This document shows positions 1 to 8,279 of a stretch of DNA of 64,000 nt, piece after piece. The position numbers were made by a program, and so were the translations under genes. A model generated the notes under the pieces. That model made no database searches. It was not told where the DNA came from and was given only the letters and a program-made list of their open reading frames with translations. The number at the start of each line of letters is the position of its first letter. Position 1 is the stretch's first letter. The stretch is from Nocardia niigatensis NBRC 100131 (GTDB lineage: Bacteria > Actinomycetota > Actinomycetes > Mycobacteriales > Mycobacteriaceae). Location of the stretch: positions 1 to 64,000 of the forward strand of contig NZ_BAGC01000108.1 in NCBI RefSeq assembly GCF_000308655.1, written 5' to 3'.

Positions 1-170
1 TCGACTGGGGTAACGAATCGGTGGCGAGGTTGGCGGCGGGCGCGTCGACGCCGACCACGTTGCCGTTCACCGGGCTCCAAAATCCCCAGGGCATGGCGGT
101 CGACACGGCGAACAACGTATACGTCACCGACATGGGCTCCAATGCGGTGGTGAAACTCCCGGTCGGCTGA
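1..170 (+). CDS. C-terminal end of an NHL-repeat beta-propeller protein (5' truncated; PknD-sensor-like)
   Basis: The frame is open from the window edge to TGA at 168-170 and encodes about 55 residues. It contains one and a half NHL blades with the typical pattern LPFTGL..PQGMAVD...NVYVTD..SNAVVKL. This phrasing is typical of the extracellular propeller of mycobacterial and nocardial PknD-type Ser/Thr kinases and of related secreted NHL proteins. The kinase part, if present, lies outside the window, so the full identity cannot be decided. The propeller would act outside the membrane as a sensor or binding module. Confidence 0.7.
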   Translation, partial: DWGNESVARLAAGASTPTTLPFTGLQNPQGMAVDTANNVYVTDMGSNAVVKLPVG

Positions 171-497
171 ACCCCCGTTCCACGTACTGGCGGTCGTCGC
201 AACACCCCGAACCTGGAGTCGTGCATGACAAATCGCTTCGCTGTGCGAGCGATGTGTGAGTGTTCGGTATCCGGGGTGGCAGCGGGCGATAGCGCGGCCC
301 GGTAGTGGTGGCAGGCGGCTTGGGCCCACGGCTCGTATCGCACGAGTTACGCGACCCGCCATGGGACACTCCCCGCGCTTGCGCCCACATCGGCGAACAA
401 TCAGCTAGCGATAGCGGCTGCACAGATGCGAGCACGAAACGCATCAAAGATCGAATCTGATACCCGAAATCCCAGGTATGACTTGGGTTTTCGAATG
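171..497. other. Intergenic stretch without recognisable gene
   Basis: These 327 bases lie between the NHL gene and the tRNA-Val 3' end. I see no ORF with actinobacterial GC3 bias, no strong hairpin followed by T residues, and no repeat. Short open frames here read as low-complexity R/P/S-rich translations typical of non-coding high-GC sequence. Confidence 0.5.
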
Positions 498-569
498 TGG
501 GCGCAGAGGGGATCGAACCCCCGACCGCTGGTGTGTAAAACCAGTGCTCTACCGCTGAGCTATACGCCC
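498..569 (-). tRNA. tRNA-Val (anticodon UAC)
   Basis: Read on the minus strand, the sequence folds into a full cloverleaf. The acceptor arm is GGGCGTA paired with TGCGCCC, and the D arm is GCTC...GAGC. The anticodon stem is CTGGT/ACCAG with loop TTTACAC, which gives anticodon UAC. The T arm is GGGGG/CCCTC around TTCGATC. The discriminator is A, and CCA is not encoded. The gene is 72 nt long. Confidence 0.95.
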
Positions 570-632
570 CAACTGCCGGGCCTGGGCCCGGGTTGGATGG
601 TTGCGTTGGGCAACGGGTGCCCGGGCAACGGG

Positions 633-1097
633 TTATGAATCTAGTGTGGCGAGGGCTTTTTCCCAAGCGTGCTGGTCACGGGGCTCGCCGGGGCCGTTCA
701 TTTCGGCGAAGCGGATGATGCCGTCCTTGTCGATGACGAAGGTGCCGCGGTTGGGGTAGCCGGATTTGGCGTTGAAGACGCCGTAGGTCTGGGCTACCTC
801 GCCGTGGGGCCAGAAGTCGCTGAGGAGGGGGAAGGTGTAGCCCTGTTCCGCCGCCCAGATCTTGTGGGTGGGCGGGGGGCCTACGGAGATGGCGAGGATT
901 TCCGCGTTGTCGTTCTGGAACTTGGGCAGTTCGTCCCGAACCTTGCAGAGTTCGCCCTGGCAGATGCCGGTGAAGGCCAGCGGGTAGAACACGATCAGGA
1001 CGTTCTTCTCGCCGCGGAAGCTCGACAGCGTGACGTCCTGATTGTTCTGGTCCTTCAGCGTGAAGTCCGGTGCGACCGAACCGACCTCGAGCGGCAT
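633..1097 (-). CDS. ahpE: AhpE-type 1-Cys peroxiredoxin
   Basis: This is a thiol peroxidase that reduces hydroperoxides and peroxynitrite in the cytosol. The protein has 154 residues, the size of Mycobacterium AhpE. The peroxidatic Cys46 lies in FTGICQGEL, followed by the family motifs SVGPPPTHK and FPLLSDFWPHG. A second Cys (Cys51) follows closely. The ATG at 1097 was chosen over upstream in-frame codons because GGAGGGGAA precedes it at good spacing and because the protein then begins like known AhpE. Next to it is the DUF3052 gene, as in M. tuberculosis (Rv2238c/Rv2239c). Confidence 0.93.
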   Translation of the reverse strand: MPLEVGSVAPDFTLKDQNNQDVTLSSFRGEKNVLIVFYPLAFTGICQGELCKVRDELPKFQNDNAEILAISVGPPPTHKIWAAEQGYTFPLLSDFWPHGEVAQTYGVFNAKSGYPNRGTFVIDKDGIIRFAEMNGPGEPRDQHAWEKALATLDS

Positions 1098-1205
1098 AAC
1101 CTTCCCCTCCATCCTCATGTCCTGAGCACAGCACCGAGCGACACGCCGTGGAAACACACGGATTCCACCGTTGTCACTCGGTTGACCGAAACCTTAGTGG
1201 AGGCC

Positions 1206-1628
1206 TCAGCGCTGCTTGGAGGGCGTCTTGGGCTGGGTGAGTTTGGTGCCCGTCCAGGTGCCCAGGGAGACCGGGGTGGTCGCGGTGAGGCCGGCGGGGG
1301 TGGCCGACTCGCCGATTTCGCTCGGATCGACATGGCCAGGTTGGCCGGTCTTGGGGGTGAGCACCCACACGACGCCGTCGTCAGCGAGGGGGGTGATCAC
1401 GTTCAGCAGTTCATCCACCAGGTCACCGTCACCCTCACGCCACCACAGCAGCACGACGTCGACCACCTCGTCGGTGTCTTCGTCGAGCAGCTCGGAACCG
1501 GTGGTTTCCTCGATCTCGGCGCGGAGCGCGTCGTCGGTATCTTCGTCCCAGCCCAGTTCCTGAACCACCATGTCGTGTGAAATGCCAAGCTTCTGAGCGT
1601 AGTTCTGCGCGTCCGCCGCGGCGACCAC
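1206..1628 (-). CDS. DUF3052 family protein (Rv2239c-like)
   Basis: This is a conserved actinobacterial protein of unknown function, about 140 residues, very acidic in the middle. The order of motifs QKLGI, VVQELGWDEDTD, ELLDEDTDEVVDVVLLWWR, DGDLVD and VLTPKTGQPGHV is the family signature. I chose GTG at 1628 because GAGGAGG lies 8 nt upstream and because the codons between it and the in-frame ATG at 1676 lack GC3 bias. The protein looks soluble and has no signal peptide. It lies between ahpE and the aceE region, conserved in order with mycobacteria. Function is unknown. Confidence 0.85.
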   Translation of the reverse strand: MVAAADAQNYAQKLGISHDMVVQELGWDEDTDDALRAEIEETTGSELLDEDTDEVVDVVLLWWREGDGDLVDELLNVITPLADDGVVWVLTPKTGQPGHVDPSEIGESATPAGLTATTPVSLGTWTGTKLTQPKTPSKQR

Positions 1629-1730
1629 GGTGGTGTCCTCCTCAACTCCCGACAATAGGTAGTTGCAAGCGAACATGGTAAAAGCCCTCAGCGCAAGCCG
1701 ATCGGCCGAAATCGCACCCTAAATGTCGTA

Positions 1731-1770
1731 TGTGAGACCGGTGAGATCCGTCGGACAGCCCGGTCTCACA
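1731..1770 (-). terminator. Inverted repeat 3' of the lipoprotein gene, candidate terminator
   Basis: Perfect 11-bp arms (TGTGAGACCGG and CCGGTCTCACA) are separated by 18 nt, just after the stop of the leftward lipoprotein gene and before the DUF3052 start. There is no T tract on either strand, so it could be a factor-assisted terminator or an operator-like palindrome. Confidence 0.45.
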
Positions 1771-1799
1771 TCCCCGGACACCCGGCACGCGGGCCCGGA

Positions 1800-2357
1800 T
1801 CACTTGGCCGGACAGGCGTTGCGAACCGCGGTCAGAGCATCGTTGACCTTGCGACTTGCGTCGTTCAGCGGCGCCACGGACGAGCTGGCCGTCATCTTCC
1901 GCACCTCCGCGCCCAGCGCTCGCGCCGCGGTCACGTAGTCGCCGAACTTCTGCCCCAGATCCGCCGGCAGGTCCGCGCCCGACGCGCCGACCTGAGTCTC
2001 GACCGTCTTCGCCGCGTCCTCGAGTGCCCCGGCGGCCGCGTCGCGCTTGGCGATCTGGTCGGCCGCGTTCCCGTCGTGCGCGTCGACGAATTCGTTGTAG
2101 CGGTCGACAGCGGTTCCGGTGGTCTTGCGGAACGGGTCGCAGTTGTCGGCGGTCGCCTTGGCGGTCGCCGCGGCCGCTTTCGAGGAGGCGGCCGCCGCCG
2201 AGGAAGACGCGGCCTCTGCCCTATACGACGTCACCTGAACCTGATTCGCGGTCGGGGTACCCTCGACCGTGTTCGCGCACCCGGCTAGAACCAATCCCCC
2301 CGCCACCGCCGCGGCCGCGCACACCAACCCGAACCCCTGCGGGTTCAGTAACTTCAC
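1800..2357 (-). CDS. Putative secreted lipoprotein (Rv2240c position)
   Basis: The protein has 185 residues. It starts with a lipoprotein signal peptide (charged VKLLNPQ, then an Ala/Val-rich core, then lipobox LAGC with lipidated Cys near residue 26). An Ala/Ser/Lys-rich linker and a helical domain with two more cysteines follow, one at the domain start (NCDPF) and one near the end (RNACPAK), which could form a disulfide. GTG at 2357 was chosen because GGGGAGGA sits 6 nt upstream; the upstream in-frame extension has no signal peptide logic. It occupies the position of Rv2240c in the mycobacterial gene order and is divergent from aceE. The molecular role is unknown. Confidence 0.75.
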   Translation of the reverse strand: MKLLNPQGFGLVCAAAAVAGGLVLAGCANTVEGTPTANQVQVTSYRAEAASSSAAAASSKAAAATAKATADNCDPFRKTTGTAVDRYNEFVDAHDGNAADQIAKRDAAAGALEDAAKTVETQVGASGADLPADLGQKFGDYVTAARALGAEVRKMTASSSVAPLNDASRKVNDALTAVRNACPAK

Positions 2358-2588
2358 TTGGTTCCTCCCCGATCCAGCCCGGCGGTGTTGGATGGCGTCG
2401 CGAGCGGCGCGGTTCCCTGCGCAACCGTACTGGATTTCCGGCTGACATGATGACCTGGGTCGCATCATCGACAAGGATGTGAGATGCGCCCCAAACCAAT
2501 CGTTACGGGTATGCCGCCCATCAGCGGATACCCGGGGTATTGACGCCACACCAGATGTCCCACCCCATGTGTACGAGGAGCAAACGTC

Positions 2589-5468
2589 TTGACCGACTTG
2601 ATGCACCCGACTTCGTCGAATTCCACCAATGGATCGACACGCAAATCCCCGGCGGGAGGCCGGGTTCGAGTGATTCGCGAGGGGGTGGCGTCATACCTGC
2701 CGGACATCGACCCGGAGGAGACCAGTGAATGGCTCGACTCCTTCGATGAAATGCTCACCCGCGAGGGCCCCGGCCGCGCCCGCTACCTCATGCTGCGCCT
2801 GCTCGAACGCGCCGGTGAGCGCCACGTCGCCATCCCGGCGCTGACCTCCACCGACTACGTCAACACCATCCCCACCGAGAACGAGCCGTGGTTCCCCGGC
2901 GACGAGGAGGTGGAGCGCCGCTTCCGCGCCTACATCCGCTGGAACGCCGCGGTCATGGTGCACCGTGCCCAGCGGCCGGGAATCGGTGTGGGCGGCCACA
3001 TTTCGACCTACGCGTCCTCGGCGGCGCTCTACGAGGTCGGTTTCAACCACTTCTTCCGGGGCAAGGACCACCCGGGCGGCGGCGACCAGGTGTTCATCCA
3101 GGGCCACGCCTCCCCCGGCATCTATGCCCGCGCCTTCCTGGAAGGCCGCCTCACCACGGACCAGATGGACGGCTTCCGCCAGGAGTACAGCCACGGCGGC
3201 CCGGGCCACGGCCTGTCGTCGTACCCGCACCCGCGCCTGATGCCGGACTTCTGGGAATTCCCCACGGTGTCAATGGGTCTGGGCCCGATGAACGCCATCT
3301 ATCAGGCCCGCTTCAACCACTACCTGCACGACCGCGGTATCAAGGACACCTCCGATCAGCACGTGTGGGCGTTCCTCGGCGACGGCGAGATGGACGAGCC
3401 GGAGTCGCGCGGCCTGATCCAGGTGGCCGCCAACGAGGGCCTGGACAACCTGACCTTCGTCGTCAACTGCAACCTGCAGCGCCTGGACGGCCCGGTTCGC
3501 GGCAACGGCAAGATCATTCAGGAGCTGGAGTCGTTCTTCCGCGGCGCCGGCTGGAATGTCATCAAGGTGGTGTGGGGCCGCGAGTGGGACGCCCTGCTGC
3601 AGGCCGACCGCGACGGCGCGCTGGTGAACCTGATGAACACCACGCCCGACGGCGACTACCAGACCTACAAGGCCAATGACGGCGCCTACGTGCGCGAGCA
3701 CTTCTTCGGCCGCGACCCGCGCACCAAGGAACTCGTCAAGGGCCTGTCGGACGCGGAGGTCTGGAACCTCAAGCGCGGCGGCCACGACTACCGCAAGATC
3801 TACGCCGCCTACGCCGCGGCCATGGCCCACAAGGGTCAGCCGACGGTCATTCTCGCCAAGACCATCAAGGGCTACGGCCTGGGCAAGCATTTCGAGGCCC
3901 GCAATGCCACGCACCAGATGAAGAAGATGACCCTCGACGATCTGAAGGCGTTCCGCGACGTGCAGCGCATTCCGATCACCGACGCCGAGCTCGAGGCGAA
4001 TCCCTACCTGCCGCCCTACTACCACCCCGGCCAGAATGCGCCCGAGATCCAGTACATGATGGATCGCCGCAAGCAGCTGGGCGGTTTCGTGCCCGAGCGC
4101 CGCACGCTGGCAAACCCACTGCAACTGCCCGGCGACGACGCCTACCGTTCGGTCCGCAAGGGTTCGGGCAAGCAGCCGGTGGCGACCACCATGGCCTTCG
4201 TGCGCCTGATGAAGGAGCTGTTGCGCGACAAGGAAATCGGCAAGCGCATCGTCCCGATCATCCCCGACGAGGCCCGCACCTTCGGTATGGACTCGTGGTT
4301 CCCTTCGTTGAAGATCTACAACCGCAACGGCCAGTTGTACACATCGGTCGACGCGGATTTGATGCTTGCCTACAAAGAGTCGAGCATCGGCCAGATTCTG
4401 CACGAGGGCATCAACGAGGCCGGTTCGACCTCGAGCTTCACCGCGGTGGGCACCTCCTATGCCACCCACGGCGAGCCGATGATCCCGCTCTACATCTTCT
4501 ATTCGATGTTCGGCTTCCAGCGCACCGGCGACGGCCTGTGGGCGGCGGCGGACCAGATGGCACGCGGATTCGTGCTCGGGGCAACCGCCGGGCGAACCAC
4601 GCTGACCGGTGAGGGCCTGCAGCACAACGACGGTCACTCGCTGCTGCTGGCGTCCACCAACCCGGCCTGTGTCGCCTACGACCCGGCCTTCTCCTTCGAG
4701 ATCGCCCACATCGTCCGCGACGGCATGCGGCGCATGTACGGCGGTGGCCTGGCCCAGGGCTATCAGGAGGCGCTGCCCGGCACCGATCCCGAATCCCATT
4801 CGGTGCACCACGAATTCGGCGGCGAGGACATCTTCTACTACATCACCCTCTACAACGAGCCCTACGTACAGCCGCCCGAGCCGGAGAACCTGGACGTGGC
4901 GGGCCTGCTCAAGGGCATCTACCTCTACCGTCCCGCGGGCGCCGGCGACCTGCGCGCCAACATCCTGGTCGCGGGCGTCACCATGCCCGACGGTGTGCGG
5001 GCACAGGAGATGCTGGCGCAGGAGTGGGGCGTGCAGGCCGATGTCTACTCGGTGACCTCATGGGGTGAGCTCCGCAAGGAGGCGCTGGCCAAGGAGATCG
5101 CGAAACTCCGTCACCCCGACCAGGATCCGGGTCTGCCGTACATCACCGAGGTGCTGTCCAAGGCGCAGGGCCCGGTCGTGGCCGCCTCCGACTGGATGCG
5201 CGCGGTGCCCGACCAGATCCGCCAGTGGGTGCCCACCGAATACATCACCCTGGGCACGGACGGTTTCGGTTTCTCCGACACGCGCCCGGCGGCACGCCGC
5301 GTATTCAATGTGGACGCCGCGTCCATCGTGGTCGCCGCGCTGCAGGGTCTCGCTGCTCAGGGCCGTATCTCACCCGCCACGGTGGCCGAGGCGGCGAACC
5401 GCTACGCCATCGACGATGTGAACGCCGCGCCGAAGGCGGCACCCGGTACCGAAGGCGGCGACGCATAA
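2589..5468 (+). CDS. aceE: Pyruvate dehydrogenase E1 component, homodimeric
   Basis: AceE decarboxylates pyruvate with thiamine diphosphate and passes the acetyl group to the lipoyl E2 of the pyruvate dehydrogenase complex in the cytosol. At 959 residues it is slightly longer than the usual 900-930. The thiamine-diphosphate motif begins GDGEMDEPES and ends with NCNLQRLDGP. The conserved HGGPGHGLSSYPHPR and EGLQHNDGHS blocks are intact. The start is TTG at 2589, with GAGGAG 8 nt upstream; an ATG at 2601 is the alternative. mabR follows 15 nt after the stop, so the two may be co-transcribed. E2 and E3 are not in the window. Confidence 0.97.
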   Translation: MTDLMHPTSSNSTNGSTRKSPAGGRVRVIREGVASYLPDIDPEETSEWLDSFDEMLTREGPGRARYLMLRLLERAGERHVAIPALTSTDYVNTIPTENEPWFPGDEEVERRFRAYIRWNAAVMVHRAQRPGIGVGGHISTYASSAALYEVGFNHFFRGKDHPGGGDQVFIQGHASPGIYARAFLEGRLTTDQMDGFRQEYSHGGPGHGLSSYPHPRLMPDFWEFPTVSMGLGPMNAIYQARFNHYLHDRGIKDTSDQHVWAFLGDGEMDEPESRGLIQVAANEGLDNLTFVVNCNLQRLDGPVRGNGKIIQELESFFRGAGWNVIKVVWGREWDALLQADRDGALVNLMNTTPDGDYQTYKANDGAYVREHFFGRDPRTKELVKGLSDAEVWNLKRGGHDYRKIYAAYAAAMAHKGQPTVILAKTIKGYGLGKHFEARNATHQMKKMTLDDLKAFRDVQRIPITDAELEANPYLPPYYHPGQNAPEIQYMMDRRKQLGGFVPERRTLANPLQLPGDDAYRSVRKGSGKQPVATTMAFVRLMKELLRDKEIGKRIVPIIPDEARTFGMDSWFPSLKIYNRNGQLYTSVDADLMLAYKESSIGQILHEGINEAGSTSSFTAVGTSYATHGEPMIPLYIFYSMFGFQRTGDGLWAAADQMARGFVLGATAGRTTLTGEGLQHNDGHSLLLASTNPACVAYDPAFSFEIAHIVRDGMRRMYGGGLAQGYQEALPGTDPESHSVHHEFGGEDIFYYITLYNEPYVQPPEPENLDVAGLLKGIYLYRPAGAGDLRANILVAGVTMPDGVRAQEMLAQEWGVQADVYSVTSWGELRKEALAKEIAKLRHPDQDPGLPYITEVLSKAQGPVVAASDWMRAVPDQIRQWVPTEYITLGTDGFGFSDTRPAARRVFNVDAASIVVAALQGLAAQGRISPATVAEAANRYAIDDVNAAPKAAPGTEGGDA

Positions 5469-5483
5469 CCGAACATAAATACC

Positions 5484-6815
5484 GTGGAACGTAAACCGCC
5501 GAGGCCGCGCCGGATCAACGAAGAGGGCACCTCCTCCCACGAGGTCTATCTCCCGACCGGCGCGCTCTCCCCGAATCGGCAGACGCGCGACCCGCTTCCG
5601 GACACCCTCCTGAAACGGGTCAAGCAGTTCTCCGGTCGCCTGTCCACCGAGGCCGTGGCCTCGATGCAGGATCGGTTGCCGTTCTTCGCCAATCTGGACG
5701 CCGCCCAGCGGGCCGGCGTCCAGATGCTGGTGCAGACGGCGGTGGTGAACTTCCTGGAGTGGCTGCAGGACCCGGAATCGGATATCCGGTTCAGTCTCGA
5801 TGCCTTCCAAGTGATTCCGGACGATCTGGCGCGGCGGCTCACACTGCGCCAGACCGTCGACATGGTCCGGGTGGCCATGGAGTTCTTCGAACAGTGGCTG
5901 CCGGCGCTGGCGCGCAACGACCGTCAGCTGGTGGCGCTCACCGAGGCGGTGCTGCGATACGGGCGTGAGCTCGGCTTCGCGGCCGCCTCGGTGTACGCCT
6001 CGGCCGCGGAGTCGCGCGGCGCGTGGGACACCCGATTGGAGGCCCTGGTCGTCGACGCGGTGGTGCGCGGCGACACCGGCCCCGAGATGCTCTCGCGAGC
6101 GGCCACTCTCAATTGGGACGCGACCGCTCCCGCGACGGTCCTGGTGGGAACTCCCCCCAAGGATCAGGTGGCCGTTGTCAGTTCCGTACATAGTGTGGCC
6201 GCCCGGCACGGCCGCAACGCGCTCGCCGTGGTGCAGGGTTCGCGGCTGGTGATGGTAGTCAGCGGACATCTTGGAGACACGCTGTACCCGTCGCAGTTCC
6301 TCGCGGATCTGCTCGCGGAGGCGTTCTCGGAGGGGCCGGTGGTGATCGGCCCGACCATGCGGGCCCTGTCCGCCGCGCATGTCAGTGCGGTGGAGGCGAT
6401 GGCCGGAATGGAGGCCGTGGTGGGCTGGCGCGGTGCGCCACGCCCGGTGCACGCCTCCGAACTCTTGCCCGAGCGGGCCCTGCTGGGTGACCGGGCCGCG
6501 GTGGACGCTCTGAACGAGCTTCTCGTACTACCGTTGGCCGCCGCCAGCGCCGATTTGTCGGACACGCTGGACGCGTATCTGGATTGCGGTGGAGCCGTCG
6601 AAACCTGCGCCCGCCAGCTGTTCGTTCATCCAAATACAGTGCGCTATCGCTTGAAGCGGATCGGCGACATAACGGGCCGGGATCCGATGAACCCGCGCGA
6701 TGCCTACGTGTTACGAATCGCCGCCACAGTGGGCAGGTTGACACGAACTCGTAACGAATCGCCGACTCCTGCCACTGATGTGACTCCCATCACAGACACT
6801 AAGGATGGGGTGTAA
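5484..6815 (+). CDS. mabR: PucR-family regulator of the FAS-II operon
   Basis: The 443-residue protein has a central GGDEF-like/CdaR region and a C-terminal PucR helix-turn-helix (CARQLFVHPNTVRYRLKRI near residues 374-392). It lies directly upstream of fabD-acpM-kasA-accD6 in the same order as M. tuberculosis Rv2242 (MabR), which controls FAS-II. The exact MabR box in the following promoter region supports the assignment. The start is GTG at 5484. Known family biology: MabR binds the fabD promoter and tunes mycolic-acid chain elongation in response to acyl-CoA. Autoregulation or effector binding cannot be judged from sequence. Confidence 0.9.
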   Translation: MERKPPRPRRINEEGTSSHEVYLPTGALSPNRQTRDPLPDTLLKRVKQFSGRLSTEAVASMQDRLPFFANLDAAQRAGVQMLVQTAVVNFLEWLQDPESDIRFSLDAFQVIPDDLARRLTLRQTVDMVRVAMEFFEQWLPALARNDRQLVALTEAVLRYGRELGFAAASVYASAAESRGAWDTRLEALVVDAVVRGDTGPEMLSRAATLNWDATAPATVLVGTPPKDQVAVVSSVHSVAARHGRNALAVVQGSRLVMVVSGHLGDTLYPSQFLADLLAEAFSEGPVVIGPTMRALSAAHVSAVEAMAGMEAVVGWRGAPRPVHASELLPERALLGDRAAVDALNELLVLPLAAASADLSDTLDAYLDCGGAVETCARQLFVHPNTVRYRLKRIGDITGRDPMNPRDAYVLRIAATVGRLTRTRNESPTPATDVTPITDTKDGV

Positions 6816-6856
6816 CAAGATTCGGGCATCGGGCGATCCGGACAGCCCACTAGGTC

Positions 6857-6877
6857 TTTTGTGGACTCCTCACAAAA
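6857..6877 (+). promoter_or_regulatory. MabR operator in the fabD promoter
   Basis: TTTTGT, nine bases, then ACAAAA form a perfect 6-bp inverted repeat 66 nt before the fabD start. This is the same spaced palindrome reported for MabR binding in mycobacteria (established knowledge of that regulator). The mabR gene ends 41 nt upstream. Confidence 0.85.
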
Positions 6878-6942
6878 CTGCCAACCAAGCTTCATTCGCG
6901 CCGACATCTCGTGAGAGCGGCCTCACAGTGTTTTCTTGAGTC

Positions 6943-7857
6943 GTGATCGCATTGCTCGCCCCTGGACAGGGCTCTCAGACCCCCGGCATGCTCACCCCTT
7001 GGCTCGAACTTCCCGGCGCCGCGGACCGCCTCGCGCTGTGGTCGAAGGCCGCGGGGCTGGACCTGCTGCGGTTGGGCACGACTGCGACCGCCGATGAGAT
7101 CGTCGACACGGCTGTCACGCAGCCCTTGGTCGTCGCGGCCGCCCTGATGGCTTTCGCGGAAATCCCCCAGGATTCGCTTTCCGCGGATACAGTCGTCGCC
7201 GGACACTCGGTCGGCGAATTCGCCGCCGCTGCCGTCGCCGGAGTCATCTCCGCCGATGACGCGGTGGTCCTGGCCGCCATCCGCGGAGCGGAAATGGCCA
7301 AAGCTTGCGCACTCGAGCCGACCGGTATGTCCGCGGTGCTCGGTGGTGACGAAGCGGAGGTGCTCGCTCGTCTCGACGAACTCGGCCTGATTCCGGCCAA
7401 CCGCAATGCGGTGGGTCAGATCGTGGCCGCGGGTAAGCTCGAGGCGCTCGAAGCCCTCGCCGCGAACCCGCCCGAAAAGGCCCGCGTCCGCAGCCTGCCG
7501 GTCGCCGGCGCCTTCCACACCGCGTTCATGGCACCCGCCCAGGACGCAGTGGCGGAGGCCATCGCCAAGATCGCTCCCAACGAGCCGGTCCGAACGCTGC
7601 TGTCGAACTTCGACGGGCAGCCGGTGAGCTCCGGCAAGGATGCGATCGACAAGCTCGCTGCCCAGGTCACGCGCCCCGTGCGCTGGGACCTGTGCACCGA
7701 AACGATCCGTGCGGCAGGGGTTTCCGCGGTGGCAGAGCTGCCGCCGGCGGGCACCCTGGTCGGCATCGCCAAGCGGGAGCTCAAGGGCACCCCGAATCTG
7801 GCGCTGAAGACACCCGCGGACCTCCCCGCGCTCGCCGAACTCACCGCGGCAAGCTAG
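6943..7857 (+). CDS. fabD: Malonyl-CoA:ACP transacylase
   Basis: FabD loads malonyl groups from CoA onto AcpM for FAS-II elongation in the cytosol. The protein has 304 residues. The N-terminal APGQGSQ motif forms the oxyanion hole. The nucleophile Ser89 lies in GHSVGE, an acyl-site Arg lies in the IRGAEM helix, and the catalytic His192 lies in GAFHT. The start is GTG at 6943, the first gene of the FAS-II operon after the MabR box. acpM follows after 105 nt. Confidence 0.95.
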   Translation: MIALLAPGQGSQTPGMLTPWLELPGAADRLALWSKAAGLDLLRLGTTATADEIVDTAVTQPLVVAAALMAFAEIPQDSLSADTVVAGHSVGEFAAAAVAGVISADDAVVLAAIRGAEMAKACALEPTGMSAVLGGDEAEVLARLDELGLIPANRNAVGQIVAAGKLEALEALAANPPEKARVRSLPVAGAFHTAFMAPAQDAVAEAIAKIAPNEPVRTLLSNFDGQPVSSGKDAIDKLAAQVTRPVRWDLCTETIRAAGVSAVAELPPAGTLVGIAKRELKGTPNLALKTPADLPALAELTAAS

Positions 7858-7962
7858 CTTGGCTCGCGGCCCGCTCCCATCAACGGCGATGGAGCAACCG
7901 GGTCGCAAACAAAGAAACAACACATCCAACCCTCTACAGGAAACAAGAAGGGAGCCACCACA

Positions 7963-8268
7963 GTGGCCGCTCTGACCCAGGAACAGATCGTCGAAGAGCT
8001 CGGGAAGATCATCGAAGAGGTGACCGGTATCGAGCCCTCCGAGGTCACCATCGAGAAGTCCTTCGTCGACGACCTGGACATCGACTCGCTGTCGATGGTC
8101 GAGATCGCCGTCCAGACCGAGGACAAGTACGGCGTCAAGATCCCCGACGAGGACCTGGCGAGCCTGAAGACCGTTGGCGACGCGGTGGCGTACATCCAGA
8201 AGCTCGAGGCCGAGAACTCCGACGCGGCCGCTGAGCTGAAGGCCAAGTTCGGCGCCGAGGGCGAGTAG
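7963..8268 (+). CDS. acpM: Meromycolate-extension acyl carrier protein
   Basis: The protein has 101 residues. The phosphopantetheine attachment Ser42 lies in DIDSLSMVE. Like mycobacterial AcpM, and unlike the usual 78-residue ACP, it carries a C-terminal extension of about 20 residues (from ENSDAAAELK onward). It carries growing meromycolate chains between FabD, KasA and the FAS-II reductase and dehydratase enzymes. The start is GTG at 7963 after AAGGGAG. The kasA start follows only 11 nt after the stop. Confidence 0.95.
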   Translation: MAALTQEQIVEELGKIIEEVTGIEPSEVTIEKSFVDDLDIDSLSMVEIAVQTEDKYGVKIPDEDLASLKTVGDAVAYIQKLEAENSDAAAELKAKFGAEGE

Positions 8269-8279
8269 GAACCGACACC

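Noticed and set aside
31..170. Collagen-like or PE/PPE-type repeat at the left edge
   Set aside because: The spacing of PQGMAVD and NVYVTD fits NHL propeller blades.
426..638. Short plus-strand frame across the tRNA-Val region
   Set aside because: It overlaps the tRNA on the opposite strand and has no ribosome site or family similarity.
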